Assembly (NCBI GenBank): GCA_946481605.1 | Contig: CAMLPA010000037.1 | Coordinates: 1 to 13,902 of the forward strand | Length of the DNA: 13,902 nt | DNA from: an uncultured Flavihumibacter sp. | GTDB taxonomy: Bacteria; Bacteroidota; Bacteroidia; Chitinophagales; Chitinophagaceae | Direction: 5' to 3' | In this document: positions 7,144 through 13,902 of the stretch, piece by piece | Position numbering within the stretch: the first letter of the stretch is position 1 | Layout: each line of letters opens with the position of its first letter | Position numbers and translations under genes: made by a program | Notes under the pieces: generated by a model | Database searches by the model: none | Told to the model about the DNA's origin: nothing | The model's input: the letters and a program-made list of their open reading frames with translations, nothing else

Positions 7144-7575
7144 ATGGCCCGCATTAAAATTGAACTTCCGGAAAACTTCACTTTTTCTACTACTCTACCA
7201 GTCCGGATCACGGATGTGAATTACGGCGGCCATGTGGGAAACGACTCCATTCTATCGATGTTACATGAAGCCAGAATGCAGTTTTTGAGACACCTTGGTT
7301 ACTCCGAACTTTCTTTTGAGGATGTAAGCCTTATTATGGCGGATGTGGCCATTGAATTCAAAGCTGAACTTTTTTATGGGGAAGAAGTACATGCTTCTGT
7401 GGCAGCCGCGGAATTTTCAAAAGTGGGCTTTGAGCTTTATTATAAACTGGAAAAAGAAGTGGAAGGCACACGGAAACTGGTGGCAACAGCAAAAACGGGA
7501 ATGATCTGTTTTAACTACGACACCCGCAAAGTAGCTGCTATACCTGCTTTGGCTGCGGAAAAACTACAGGCTTAA
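7144..7575 (+). CDS. Acyl-CoA thioesterase, 4HBT hotdog family
   Basis: A 143-aa single hotdog domain of the YbgC/FadM/4-hydroxybenzoyl-CoA thioesterase type, expected to hydrolyse an acyl-CoA or acyl-ACP thioester as a cytosolic tetramer. The signature VRITDVNYGGHVGND (20-34) places the catalytic Asp at D24 and the GHV loop at 29-31, followed by the long hotdog helix (SILSMLHEARMQFLRHLGY, 35-53). Later strands include VAIEFKAELFYGEEV (70-84) and AKTGMICFNYDTRKV. The usual GHVNN reads GHVGN here. It starts 21 bases after the preceding gene and ends in a TTAA shared with aroE on the other strand. Substrate cannot be told from sequence. Confidence 0.9.
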   Translation: MARIKIELPENFTFSTTLPVRITDVNYGGHVGNDSILSMLHEARMQFLRHLGYSELSFEDVSLIMADVAIEFKAELFYGEEVHASVAAAEFSKVGFELYYKLEKEVEGTRKLVATAKTGMICFNYDTRKVAAIPALAAEKLQA

Positions 7576-8309
7576 CTGTTCCATATTTCCCAACCGGCTT
7601 CGGCCTGCAATTCGAGCATATCGTGGCCATTCTTAATAGTGGCCCCCTGCTCTTTGGACTTTTTCAGGAAAAGCGTTTCAGCAGGATTATACACCAGGTC
7701 GTAGCAATAATGCGCGGCACTTAGGTATTGATATGGAATGGGTGGCGCTTCGCCCACTTTAGGCGCCATGCCCAGTGGTGTGGTGTTGATGAGCAGGGTA
7801 TGACTGCGCATAAGCTCCTCCGTAAGCGATTCATAACCTATGATATTTTCATCCGGCCTTGCAGTGCGACTCACAAATGAAAAACCGATCCCTCTTTGCT
7901 TCAATACATACGCCACCGCTTTGGACGAACCACCTGTTCCCAAAACAAGCGCGTGGGTATGGTGCGGCTTCAGTAATGACTCCCAGGACCTTTCAAACCC
8001 GATCACATCGGTATTAAAACCCTGCAGCTTACCATCACGAAACCTGATGCAATTACAGGCGCCACAGGCACGCACCACTTCATCCTGTTCGTCCAGGAAT
8101 CGGATAACGCCTTCTTTGTGCGGTATGGTAACATTCAATCCGGCAAGTCCGGGATTGGCCTTTACCACTACGGGAAACTCCCCAATATCAACCAGCGGAA
8201 AGTTCACATAATAGGAACCCGCCAGTCCGAGTGTTTCAAATTTCTTATTAAAATATGCCTGGGAAAATGAATGTCCCAGCGGATAGCCGATCAATCCGTA
8301 GAGCGGCAT
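7572..8309 (-). CDS. aroE: Shikimate dehydrogenase (NADP+)
   Basis: Reduces 3-dehydroshikimate to shikimate with NADPH, step four of the chorismate pathway. At 245 aa it is at the short end of the family (about 270). Active-site residues are intact: shikimate-binding S14 and S16 in GHSFS, catalytic K65 in NVTIPHK, N86 in GACNCI, and N99 and D101 in GFNTD. The Rossmann glycine loop is LGTGGSSKA (123-131), and SRTAR (147-151) is the NADP-phosphate contact, usually NRTxxR. The C-terminus carries YDLVYNP and NGHDMLELQA. The usual AVNT reads ACNC here. Its ATG overlaps the upstream gene's TAA by one base (TAATG), which suggests coupled translation with the phosphosulfolactate synthase. Confidence 0.95.
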   Translation of the reverse strand: MPLYGLIGYPLGHSFSQAYFNKKFETLGLAGSYYVNFPLVDIGEFPVVVKANPGLAGLNVTIPHKEGVIRFLDEQDEVVRACGACNCIRFRDGKLQGFNTDVIGFERSWESLLKPHHTHALVLGTGGSSKAVAYVLKQRGIGFSFVSRTARPDENIIGYESLTEELMRSHTLLINTTPLGMAPKVGEAPPIPYQYLSAAHYCYDLVYNPAETLFLKKSKEQGATIKNGHDMLELQAEAGWEIWNS

Positions 8310-9079
8310 TAGTGAACGGCTTTGTCGAGGTAAAGGTGAAAAGTGTCTCCGCGGAGCCCGATGCGCATGGCTTCCAGCGCGATCATTTCGGTGGGGGCGA
8401 TGTTGCCGAGGTTTACATTGCAGCCGATCAATTCCAGGAAGTACAATTGTTGCGCTTTCTGCGGCGCTTCCCAGATGATTTTCTCTTCCGGAATCTGCGT
8501 GAGAATTTCCTGCACCAGTCCTTCCCTCACTTCGCCAGAACCGCGGTAGATACCTACGTTTCCAGCTTCCCGGGCTTCAGCGATCACATAAGATGCGCCT
8601 GCTTCCAGTTCAGCGCGCATCAATTCGATCCATTTGTAAGGGGGAATAATATGCGCGGCATCTTTACTGCCTACTTCACTCAATACCGTAAAATGTTTGG
8701 TGAGCTTTTCGATATAGCCACATTTTTCAGCATGTGGAATAGTGATGGAGCCATCACTTACTTCCACGTGTTCAATACCATAGTCTTTGCAAACGGCGAT
8801 ATAATCCTCAAACTGATTGCGTACCAGGAAAGCTTCGAACAACGTACCGCCGAAGTAAACCGGAATATTGTTCTTCTGGTAAACTTCTATCTTTTCGCGG
8901 AGGTTCGGGGTAACATAGGAAGTACCGAAACCGAGCTTTACGATATCCGTATGGGGATGGGATATACTCATAAAATTCCTGGCTTCTTCTATACTAAGTC
9001 CTTTGTCCATTACCATTGTGATTCCATTCTGCCTTGGCTTCACCATACGTTCAGGAATCTGGGTCAAATTAAAGTTCAT
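8309..9079 (-). CDS. comA: Phosphosulfolactate synthase, ComA family
   Basis: Family enzymes add sulfite to phosphoenolpyruvate to give (2R)-phospho-3-sulfolactate, the first step of coenzyme M synthesis in methanogens and of sulfolactate formation in Bacillus (YitD). The 256-aa product shows the family's barrel blocks: VKLGFGTSYV (47-56), FGGTLFEAF (76-84), VEVSDGSI (105-112), SEVGSKD (134-140), YVIAEARE (164-171), WEAPQKAQQ (203-211), NVNLGNIAP (221-229) and GLRGDTFH (241-248). Function in this phylum is not settled: coenzyme M is not expected, but sulfonates, including cysteate-derived sulfonolipids, are known there. It precedes aroE with a one-base overlap. The symbol refers to the family, not a proven role; it is unrelated to competence ComA. 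Confidence 0.88.
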   Translation of the reverse strand: MNFNLTQIPERMVKPRQNGITMVMDKGLSIEEARNFMSISHPHTDIVKLGFGTSYVTPNLREKIEVYQKNNIPVYFGGTLFEAFLVRNQFEDYIAVCKDYGIEHVEVSDGSITIPHAEKCGYIEKLTKHFTVLSEVGSKDAAHIIPPYKWIELMRAELEAGASYVIAEAREAGNVGIYRGSGEVREGLVQEILTQIPEEKIIWEAPQKAQQLYFLELIGCNVNLGNIAPTEMIALEAMRIGLRGDTFHLYLDKAVH

Positions 9080-9117
9080 TGCTTGCTACTGGTTTCGTCA
9101 ATCAAAGTAAAGCGCGG

Positions 9118-9125
9118 CAAAAATA
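9118..9125 (-). promoter_or_regulatory. -7 box for comA-aroE
   Basis: On the minus strand TATTTTTG fits TAnnTTTG and ends 38 bases before the comA ATG, within the 77-base gap behind the TPR gene. No clear -33 TTTG is present, so read-through from the TPR gene remains possible. Confidence 0.4.
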
Positions 9126-9156
9126 AGAAGATAGGTTGATATTCCGTGGGTTACCC

Positions 9157-10581
9157 TTAGTGAAATCGGTTTCCCTTCCTGAAACGTGCCACCACATCCA
9201 CCACCTGCTGGTGTTGCAACACTGTGGGATTGAGTTCCACGAGCTTTTTCAGCATTTTAGGGGTCTTATCCATGGCGGCCTCCAGGCACAGTAAAGCTTC
9301 TTTGGTTTTTCCAAGCGCCAGCAATACGCCCACTTTCAGGAATTCAAACACCGGTTTGCCACCAGTGGCAGTTATGGCGGCATTCACCTGTTCTTCTGCT
9401 TCATCAAGATAACCGGCCCTGAAAAGGCATTTCACCAGCAATTCCCATCCGGATGCGGAACGGGGCCTGGCACTTACGACAAGTGAAAAATATTGAATAG
9501 CATCTTTCACCTCCCCCAGTTCCATCTTGCATTCTCCCATTGCCAGGTTGTAATCGGGCACGTTTCGGTGCAGGCGGAGCGCGGTTTCCAATTGTTTCGC
9601 CGCACGCTCCCACTGCAGTTCTTCCATATAGGTGCAGGCTATTTTGAAGTAGAGTTTGCTATCATCCGGACTAAGGTGAACGGCTTTCCTGTAATGAATC
9701 CTGGCCTGCGCGAAGTTGTGCAGCCGCTCATAACAGAACCCGATCGCTTCGAAAATCACGTCTTCCGGGCGGGCAAGTTCCACCACTTTTTCCAGCATTT
9801 CTATCGCCTCTTTGTACTTCCTCAAGCGGATATACGCGTCGCCAATGTTGCGGTACGCATAATCGAATTTCTCGTCGATAGCAATGGCATATTGGTAAGC
9901 ATCGATAGCTTTCTCGTAGAGTTTAAGTCCCTGGAAAGCAGCACCGAGGTTGAACCAGGCAAGTTCGTTATAAGGAAATTCCTCGATGATCTTGTTGTGC
10001 AGTTTAATGCTTTCTTCGTTCCGGCCGGTGAAATCGGTCCAGAAACATATTTTATAAAGGGCCTCTTCACTATTGGGATCTTCTTCCAGTATCAGTTTCA
10101 GGCACTCGAACAACTTATCGAACTCCTCATAATCATCGTACACATCGGCCAGTTCGAAAAGCAGTTCTATGCGTTCTTCCCCTTCAAAAAGAGCCAGTGC
10201 TTCTATGAGCAATGCGGCCGCTTCCTCATGGCGCTCCATGGCCATAAAAGCGTCTGTTTTGAGGATATAGAGATTAATATCGCCGCTATCCAGCAGAGAT
10301 GCCGCATCCAGCAGATTCAATGCTTCCCGGTATTTTTTGGTAACGATGAGCAGGTCGGCCTTTTTGATGAGGAGACTTGCCGAGAAGGGGAATTGCAAAA
10401 TCCCGGTTTCAGCGGCTTCAATGGCCTTCGGAATCTGTTCATGGTCATCGTAGAAGTCGATGATCCGTTCAAACGCGTCTTCCTCCAGGAAGGTATGGCC
10501 CCTGCCCGCCTTCATATCCTCGTACTGCCTAACCAATTCCTCTATTTCTTCTCTGTCTTCCCTGAATGGATTCTCTCTCAT
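9157..10581 (-). CDS. Tetratricopeptide repeat protein
   Basis: A 474-aa soluble protein made almost wholly of TPR helix pairs, with no signal peptide, membrane span or enzymatic domain. Clear repeats run from about residue 45 to 430. The best are around ELAWFNLGAAFQGLKLYEKA, then DYAYRNIGDAYIRLRKYKEA and SKLYFKIACTYMEELQWERA, each with the W/Y-G-Y-A pattern. The N-terminus is very acidic and charged (RENPFREDREEIEELVRQYE). TPR proteins are scaffolds for protein-protein contacts, and no partner is suggested by sequence. The start is the first ATG (10579-10581); an in-frame TTG six bases upstream could add two residues. It is divergent from the small secreted protein at 10729, across 147 bases with no obvious TAnnTTTG box on this strand. 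Confidence 0.93.
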   Translation of the reverse strand: MRENPFREDREEIEELVRQYEDMKAGRGHTFLEEDAFERIIDFYDDHEQIPKAIEAAETGILQFPFSASLLIKKADLLIVTKKYREALNLLDAASLLDSGDINLYILKTDAFMAMERHEEAAALLIEALALFEGEERIELLFELADVYDDYEEFDKLFECLKLILEEDPNSEEALYKICFWTDFTGRNEESIKLHNKIIEEFPYNELAWFNLGAAFQGLKLYEKAIDAYQYAIAIDEKFDYAYRNIGDAYIRLRKYKEAIEMLEKVVELARPEDVIFEAIGFCYERLHNFAQARIHYRKAVHLSPDDSKLYFKIACTYMEELQWERAAKQLETALRLHRNVPDYNLAMGECKMELGEVKDAIQYFSLVVSARPRSASGWELLVKCLFRAGYLDEAEEQVNAAITATGGKPVFEFLKVGVLLALGKTKEALLCLEAAMDKTPKMLKKLVELNPTVLQHQQVVDVVARFRKGNRFH

Positions 10582-10690
10582 ATTCAATAGGTTAGTGTAA
10601 TTTATGGGAATCTTTCATAAAAACCCAATATTTTTTGTAACAATCATGCAACGTATTCGTTAAATAATATGTAAAAGATGTGACGAACGG

Positions 10691-10723
10691 TTTGCAGGGA
10701 TTGGATAATAAATTATACTTTTG
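10691..10723 (+). promoter_or_regulatory. Promoter abutting the small secreted protein gene
   Basis: TTTG (10691-10694), a 21-base spacer and TACTTTTG (10716-10723) fit the phylum consensus. The box ends only five bases before the ATG at 10729, so the message would be leaderless or nearly so. Confidence 0.6.
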
Positions 10724-10728
10724 TGAAA

Positions 10729-11088
10729 ATGATAACAAAGAAGCACATTCAGGACTCGGGTAAGAAGTTGGCGATCGCCACCTTGTTTACCGCCGTTTCT
10801 GTTCTTGCGTTTGCCAGTATGGGCGGCGGAGGCGGAAAGAAGAAGAATACTTCTTTGTTGCGCACCCCCAATTTTACACCATTCCGTCCGGGAGCCAGCC
10901 CTTTTACACTTAAATCGAATGCGAATTACAGAGGCGGCCAGATTTTGACCACACAACAGGACGGGAAATTCGTAATGCACAATTCCGTGGTTACTTACAG
11001 GAATGGCAATACCGTTCATATTTTCCCCACACAGCAAAAAGTGGTGCTGCAAAAGTTCAAAACACCTACTCCGGCGCCACACCGTTAA
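10729..11088 (+). CDS. Small Gly/Lys-rich secreted protein of unknown function
   Basis: A 119-aa protein I do not recognise. The N-terminus has a basic region (KKHIQDSGKK, 4-13) and a hydrophobic core (LAIATLFTAVSVLAFA, 14-29) ending in an A-F-A signal peptidase I site before S30, so it is probably exported. The mature part begins MGGGGGKKKN (31-40), continues with TPNFTPFRPGASPFTLKSN, and has a strand-like region (GKFVMHNSVVTYRNGNTVHI, 79-98) before a Pro-rich end (TPTPAPHR). The ATG at 10729 is chosen; a GTG six bases upstream lies inside the promoter box and is unlikely. It converges on the GLPGLI-like gene with 12 bases between stops and no terminator. Confidence 0.75.
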   Translation: MITKKHIQDSGKKLAIATLFTAVSVLAFASMGGGGGKKKNTSLLRTPNFTPFRPGASPFTLKSNANYRGGQILTTQQDGKFVMHNSVVTYRNGNTVHIFPTQQKVVLQKFKTPTPAPHR

Positions 11089-11100
11089 TGAGTTTCCTGC

Positions 11101-11763
11101 TTAATTTCTTAGTTTAATGCTTTCCTCGTAAGAGAGTTCGCGGTATCCTGTTTTAGGTATATCGAACCTGGATACTGGGACTGGATTAAAACTTACAGCG
11201 CTCGCCGTGTATTTTATAGCATATTTATCCATTTCCACTTCATACTCCATAGGGAGTCCGGGCAATTCCCGGAACTGGTAATCGTACTCCCTGTTCTCGG
11301 GAAGAATATCGGGCGTGTAATATACGGTGAGTGTACGTCCATTCTGTAAGGAAGCCGTTGCCTTGACGCAGTTGTACCCTGCAATCTGTTTGGTCTCCGT
11401 AGTAGTGGTAAATTTTATTCCTTCGTAGCGCATGTTCCTGTCTTTCCAGTTGTCGGCGGTCATGCGGATGAGTATCTTCTGTGCGCCCGTTTCTCTTAAA
11501 CTTACAGCCTGACCGGTTTTCAGGTCATGGATCGTGCTGAAAGTGGCCAATGTACTTACCATATCCGTTCTGCTTAATGCTCCTTTGATGTACACTTTGG
11601 TAGTGGCCCCATCAAATGCGTCGGCGATTTTAGGCTCCGCTCCGCTTGAAACAACGGAAGCATGATAAGTAATGGTCAGTTCCGATACTTTTCGTTGTGC
11701 CGACAAACGAAAACCGGCAAATAAGAGCAAAGCCAACAGGGTTAGATGTAGCTGTTTTTTCAT
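11101..11763 (-). CDS. GLPGLI/DUF4412-like secreted protein
   Basis: A 220-aa exported protein with a classic Bacteroidota signal peptide (MKKQLHLTLLALLLFAGF, cleavage probably after the SAQ at 21-23). The mature part is strand-rich: KVYIKGALSRTDMV (56-69), KILIRMTADNW (96-106), KQIAGYNCVKATA (125-137), LTVYYTPDI (145-153) and ELPGLPMEYEVEM (166-178), the last close to the motif that names the GLPGLI family. The 'GYNCVKA' block and basic residues recur in the family, whose function is unknown; periplasmic or outer-membrane location is inferred. The gene is alone on its strand, 243 bases downstream of yidC and beyond that gene's terminator. Confidence 0.82.
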   Translation of the reverse strand: MKKQLHLTLLALLLFAGFRLSAQRKVSELTITYHASVVSSGAEPKIADAFDGATTKVYIKGALSRTDMVSTLATFSTIHDLKTGQAVSLRETGAQKILIRMTADNWKDRNMRYEGIKFTTTTETKQIAGYNCVKATASLQNGRTLTVYYTPDILPENREYDYQFRELPGLPMEYEVEMDKYAIKYTASAVSFNPVPVSRFDIPKTGYRELSYEESIKLRN

Positions 11764-11817
11764 ATTGATGCGCTTGGATAAAAGACGGTTGAAGATAGGA
11801 TATAGTTGTATGATTTT

Positions 11818-11845
11818 GAATTTTGAATGATGAATTTTGAATGAT
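11818..11845. repeat. Two perfect 14-bp tandem copies
   Basis: GAATTTTGAATGAT occurs twice head to tail (11818-11831 and 11832-11845) and once more in reverse complement at 11982-11995. The tandem pair forms most of the left arm of the larger inverted repeat. Confidence 0.85.
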
Positions 11846-12007
11846 AGGACTGGCTGAGGGATGCGGAAGTATTCGTATTGGTAAAGGCTGCGCTAAAAAC
11901 CTTTGTTCTTTAGTTCGTCAAAAGGAAACACAAAAATGCTGCACAAAAAAAAGCCGCTCCAAAATGGAACGGCAATCATTTATCATTCAAAATTCAACAT
12001 CCAAAAT
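11820..12007. repeat. 27-bp inverted repeat flanking the yidC 3' end
   Basis: Arms 11820-11846 and 11981-12007 are reverse complements at 25 of 27 positions. They bound a 134-base interior that contains the yidC terminator and otherwise nothing I recognise. The right arm reaches the first base of the yidC stop codon. ATTCAAAATTC-type motifs are scattered in many bacterial genomes (recalled, unsearched). It may be a small non-autonomous mobile element or a long-range hairpin; no flanking target duplication is evident. Confidence 0.65.
11945..11973 (-). terminator. Rho-independent terminator after yidC
   Basis: On the minus strand GCCGTTCC pairs with GGAGCGGC (8 bp with one G-U; plus-strand arms 11953-11960 and 11966-11973) around a 5-nt loop and is followed by eight Ts. 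It lies 33 bases behind the yidC stop. Confidence 0.88.
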
Positions 12008-13821
12008 TATTTCTTCTTCGCTTCCTGCATTTGCTTCTGCGCATCCTGCATCTGGGAAAGCCTTTCCTGCCATTTGGACTGCTTCTTAGGCTTTTTCTTG
12101 TTGGCTTCAATCTTCGCGAGTACTTTCTTATGATCGATGATGAAGTTCTGGATAATGAACTGCAGCAACAACGTAATCACGTTCGATACCGTATAATACC
12201 AGGTAAGGGCCGAAGGCAGACTGTTAAAGATGCCCAACATGATGATCGGGAAAATATACGGCATGTACTTCAGCATCGGATTGTTCTGGTCCGGCGACAT
12301 GTTCATGCTGTACAAGGAGATCAGCAAACTGGTAATAACGGCCAGCACAGTGAACAAACTGATGTGGTCGCCCAGCCCCCATACGTGGAAGGGAAGTTTT
12401 GCGATTACATCATAAGCGGAAAGATCATCGGCCCAAAGGAAACTTTCCCCGCGGAGCGCCACATTCGAGTTAAAGAAACTGAACAAGGCGAAGAAGATTG
12501 GAATCTGCAACAGCGCGGGAATGCATCCTCCAAGCGGATTCACACCTGCTTCACGGAACAACTTCATCTGCTCCATGGCAAAGCCTTGCTGGTCGTCGCC
12601 CATTTTCTTTTTCAACTCATCCAGTTCGGGGCGGAGCGCCTTCATTTTAGCCCCGCTTAGGTAGCTGGAATACGTGAGCGGAGAGATGAGCAACCGGATA
12701 ATGATCGTTAACAACAGGATCACGATACCATAACTGCTGATGAAAGATTCGAACAGGTTGAACAGCGGAAGGATGATAAGCCTGTTGATGTATTTCACAA
12801 AGGCGTAGAATCCCTGGCCCAGGTTCACGTTATTCTCCAGTTCCAGTTTGTATTTTTTAAGCGTATGGAAGTCGTTGGGACCGTAGTAGAACTTCAGCGG
12901 CACATTCGCGACAGCGCCCGCAGGTACCTGCATCCGCAGGTTGGTAGTGGCGTTGGCAATGGTACGCAGGGAATCTTCCGGCACAATCCAGTTCAGTTCT
13001 CCGCCGGAGAAATTTGTTCCGTTGGAAATGAGGATCTGGCTGAAGAACTGCTGCTTCACGCTCACCCATTTTACTTCTTTTTCAAACTTATAGTTGTTGC
13101 GGGAGATCACGTTGTAGTAATCGAATTCACCTCCTTCAAAGAAGGTCACCTGCGATTGCTGCTTTTCGTACTTAATATCCTTTTCCTGCTGAACGGCCTT
13201 CGTTTGCCAGAGCAGGTTCAGGGCTTGCTGCGTCAGCAACTGATCTGCGCCCTGGAGCTGGAGGTTCCAGTCGATCATATAATCGTTGGGACGAAGGGTG
13301 TACTGGTGGATGATGGATTTCCCGGGGGCAACATCCAGCTTGTAACTGATTGTCTGGCTGCCATCCTGGTTCTTCGAAATGGCAGGTGCGCCGAATACCA
13401 TATCGGCAGTTTGCGCGGAACGGTTATTTTCTGCGTTGATGGTATAGGAAACACGGTCGAAACCGTTGCCTTCCACCAACTTTACGGGCGTACTATCCGT
13501 GGCGTTGTATTTTTTCAGCTCTACCATGGCGGGCTGACCACCTTTATTAGAAAAAGTCACCTTCAGCAGTTCATTCTCCAGTACGGTCAGCGCTTCGGCC
13601 ACCTGTACAGCAGGAGCAGCGGAATCTGCTAAAGTAAGTGAATCCACGGCAGTTTTTGTAGTATCGATTACCGGCTTAGGCGCATTGGCTTTTGCAATAG
13701 AATCAACACGGGCTTTTTCCTTTTCAGCCTCCAGTTGACCCTGGCGGTTGTAAAAGAAATATCCGAAAAATAAAACGGCCAGCAGTACGAAACCGATCAC
13801 CGTATTTCTATCCATTCCCAT
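12007..13821 (-). CDS. yidC: Membrane protein insertase YidC
   Basis: Inserts and folds inner-membrane proteins, alone or with SecYEG. At 604 aa it is the Gram-negative long form: an N-terminal membrane anchor (TVIGFVLLAVLFFGYFFY, 7-24), a large periplasmic beta domain (about 75-335), and five core membrane segments at about 362-383, 433-453, 487-507, 517-534 and 539-562. The conserved groove arginine is R376 in IIIRLLISPL, and GVNPLGGCIPALLQIPIFFA (426-445) is the family signature. The C-terminus is a long Lys/Gln-rich tail (KKKPKKQSKWQERLSQMQ, 575-592), typical of Bacteroidota YidC and likely to contact the ribosome. The residue 1 ATG is used; M3 is an alternative. It has its own promoter box and terminator. 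Confidence 0.97.
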   Translation of the reverse strand: MGMDRNTVIGFVLLAVLFFGYFFYNRQGQLEAEKEKARVDSIAKANAPKPVIDTTKTAVDSLTLADSAAPAVQVAEALTVLENELLKVTFSNKGGQPAMVELKKYNATDSTPVKLVEGNGFDRVSYTINAENNRSAQTADMVFGAPAISKNQDGSQTISYKLDVAPGKSIIHQYTLRPNDYMIDWNLQLQGADQLLTQQALNLLWQTKAVQQEKDIKYEKQQSQVTFFEGGEFDYYNVISRNNYKFEKEVKWVSVKQQFFSQILISNGTNFSGGELNWIVPEDSLRTIANATTNLRMQVPAGAVANVPLKFYYGPNDFHTLKKYKLELENNVNLGQGFYAFVKYINRLIILPLFNLFESFISSYGIVILLLTIIIRLLISPLTYSSYLSGAKMKALRPELDELKKKMGDDQQGFAMEQMKLFREAGVNPLGGCIPALLQIPIFFALFSFFNSNVALRGESFLWADDLSAYDVIAKLPFHVWGLGDHISLFTVLAVITSLLISLYSMNMSPDQNNPMLKYMPYIFPIIMLGIFNSLPSALTWYYTVSNVITLLLQFIIQNFIIDHKKVLAKIEANKKKPKKQSKWQERLSQMQDAQKQMQEAKKK

Positions 13822-13843
13822 TTAGTTCGAGTTTTTGAGGGGG

Positions 13844-13851
13844 CAAAGGTA
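13844..13851 (-). promoter_or_regulatory. -7 box of yidC promoter
   Basis: On the minus strand TACCTTTG, identical to the fusA box and like it followed by GC and a C-rich run, ends 22 bases before the yidC ATG. The -33 element is not clear. Confidence 0.5.
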
Positions 13852-13863
13852 GGTTATTCAGGG

Positions 13864-13902
13864 TTACACGGATTGTTTTTTACCGTTCCCGTTCTTTTCA
13901 GC
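13864..13902 (-). CDS. Possible C-terminal tail of an upstream gene (partial)
   Basis: The last 39 bases on the minus strand read as 12 codons ending in TAA (AEKNGNGKKQSV), open to the window edge and 42 bases before yidC. In many Bacteroidota the gene before yidC is pyrG (CTP synthase), so this may be its tail, but 12 residues cannot confirm a family. Confidence 0.3.
   Translation of the reverse strand, partial: AEKNGNGKKQSV

Noticed and set aside
8255..9139. 294-codon plus-strand frame opposite the ComA-family gene
   Set aside because: Antisense shadow; the minus-strand frame carries all family blocks.
9493..10590. 365-codon plus-strand frame opposite the TPR gene
   Set aside because: Antisense shadow of a gene with clear TPR repeats; no motif or start signal of its own.
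11841..12089. 82-codon plus-strand frame with several cysteines
   Set aside because: It crosses both the inverted-repeat arm and the yidC terminator and then runs antisense in yidC; the start ATG is part of the repeat.
12865..13632. 255-codon plus-strand frame opposite yidC
   Set aside because: Antisense shadow of the YidC periplasmic domain; no recognisable domain.

Overview
The window looks like ordinary chromosome from a member of the Bacteroidota, most likely family Chitinophagaceae. The evidence is the set of housekeeping genes, the near absence of Shine-Dalgarno sequences, several TAnnTTTG boxes (the phylum's -7 promoter element) just upstream of starts, a GLPGLI-type secreted protein, and an elongation factor G (EF-G) with a long loop between its G2 and G3 motifs. 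Genus assignment is inference. I see no rRNA, tRNA, CRISPR array, phage or intact insertion sequence.

Layout: (1) 1-3580, minus strand: rpsL, rpsG and fusA, the start of the str operon. A strong rho-independent terminator and a 352-bp gap separate rpsG from fusA. The gap also holds a 26-bp perfect palindrome, a 38-codon signal-peptide-like open frame and a separate promoter for fusA. (2) 3582-4646, minus: a branched-chain aminotransferase, divergent from (3) a tight plus-strand cluster at 4710-7575: a HolD-like unknown protein, the inosine/xanthosine triphosphatase RdgB, an ECF sigma factor, a one-pass membrane protein that is probably its regulator, and a hotdog-fold thioesterase. (4) 7572-10581, minus: aroE and a phosphosulfolactate synthase (ComA family) overlapping by one base, then a large tetratricopeptide-repeat (TPR) protein. 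(5) 10729-11763: a small Gly/Lys-rich secreted protein (plus) converging on a GLPGLI-like secreted protein (minus). (6) 12007-13821, minus: the membrane insertase yidC with its own terminator, inside a 27-bp inverted repeat. The last 39 bases may be the tail of the next upstream gene (pyrG in many relatives).

Functionally the genes cover translation (S12, S7, EF-G), membrane protein insertion (YidC), amino acid metabolism (IlvE, AroE), nucleotide-pool cleaning (RdgB), stress or envelope signalling (ECF sigma plus membrane partner) and a sulfonate-forming enzyme of unclear role. No complete new system is evident. The best leads are the sigma factor whose conserved N-terminus has no standard start codon, the ComA-aroE coupling, the HolD-like protein, and the repeats at gene ends.
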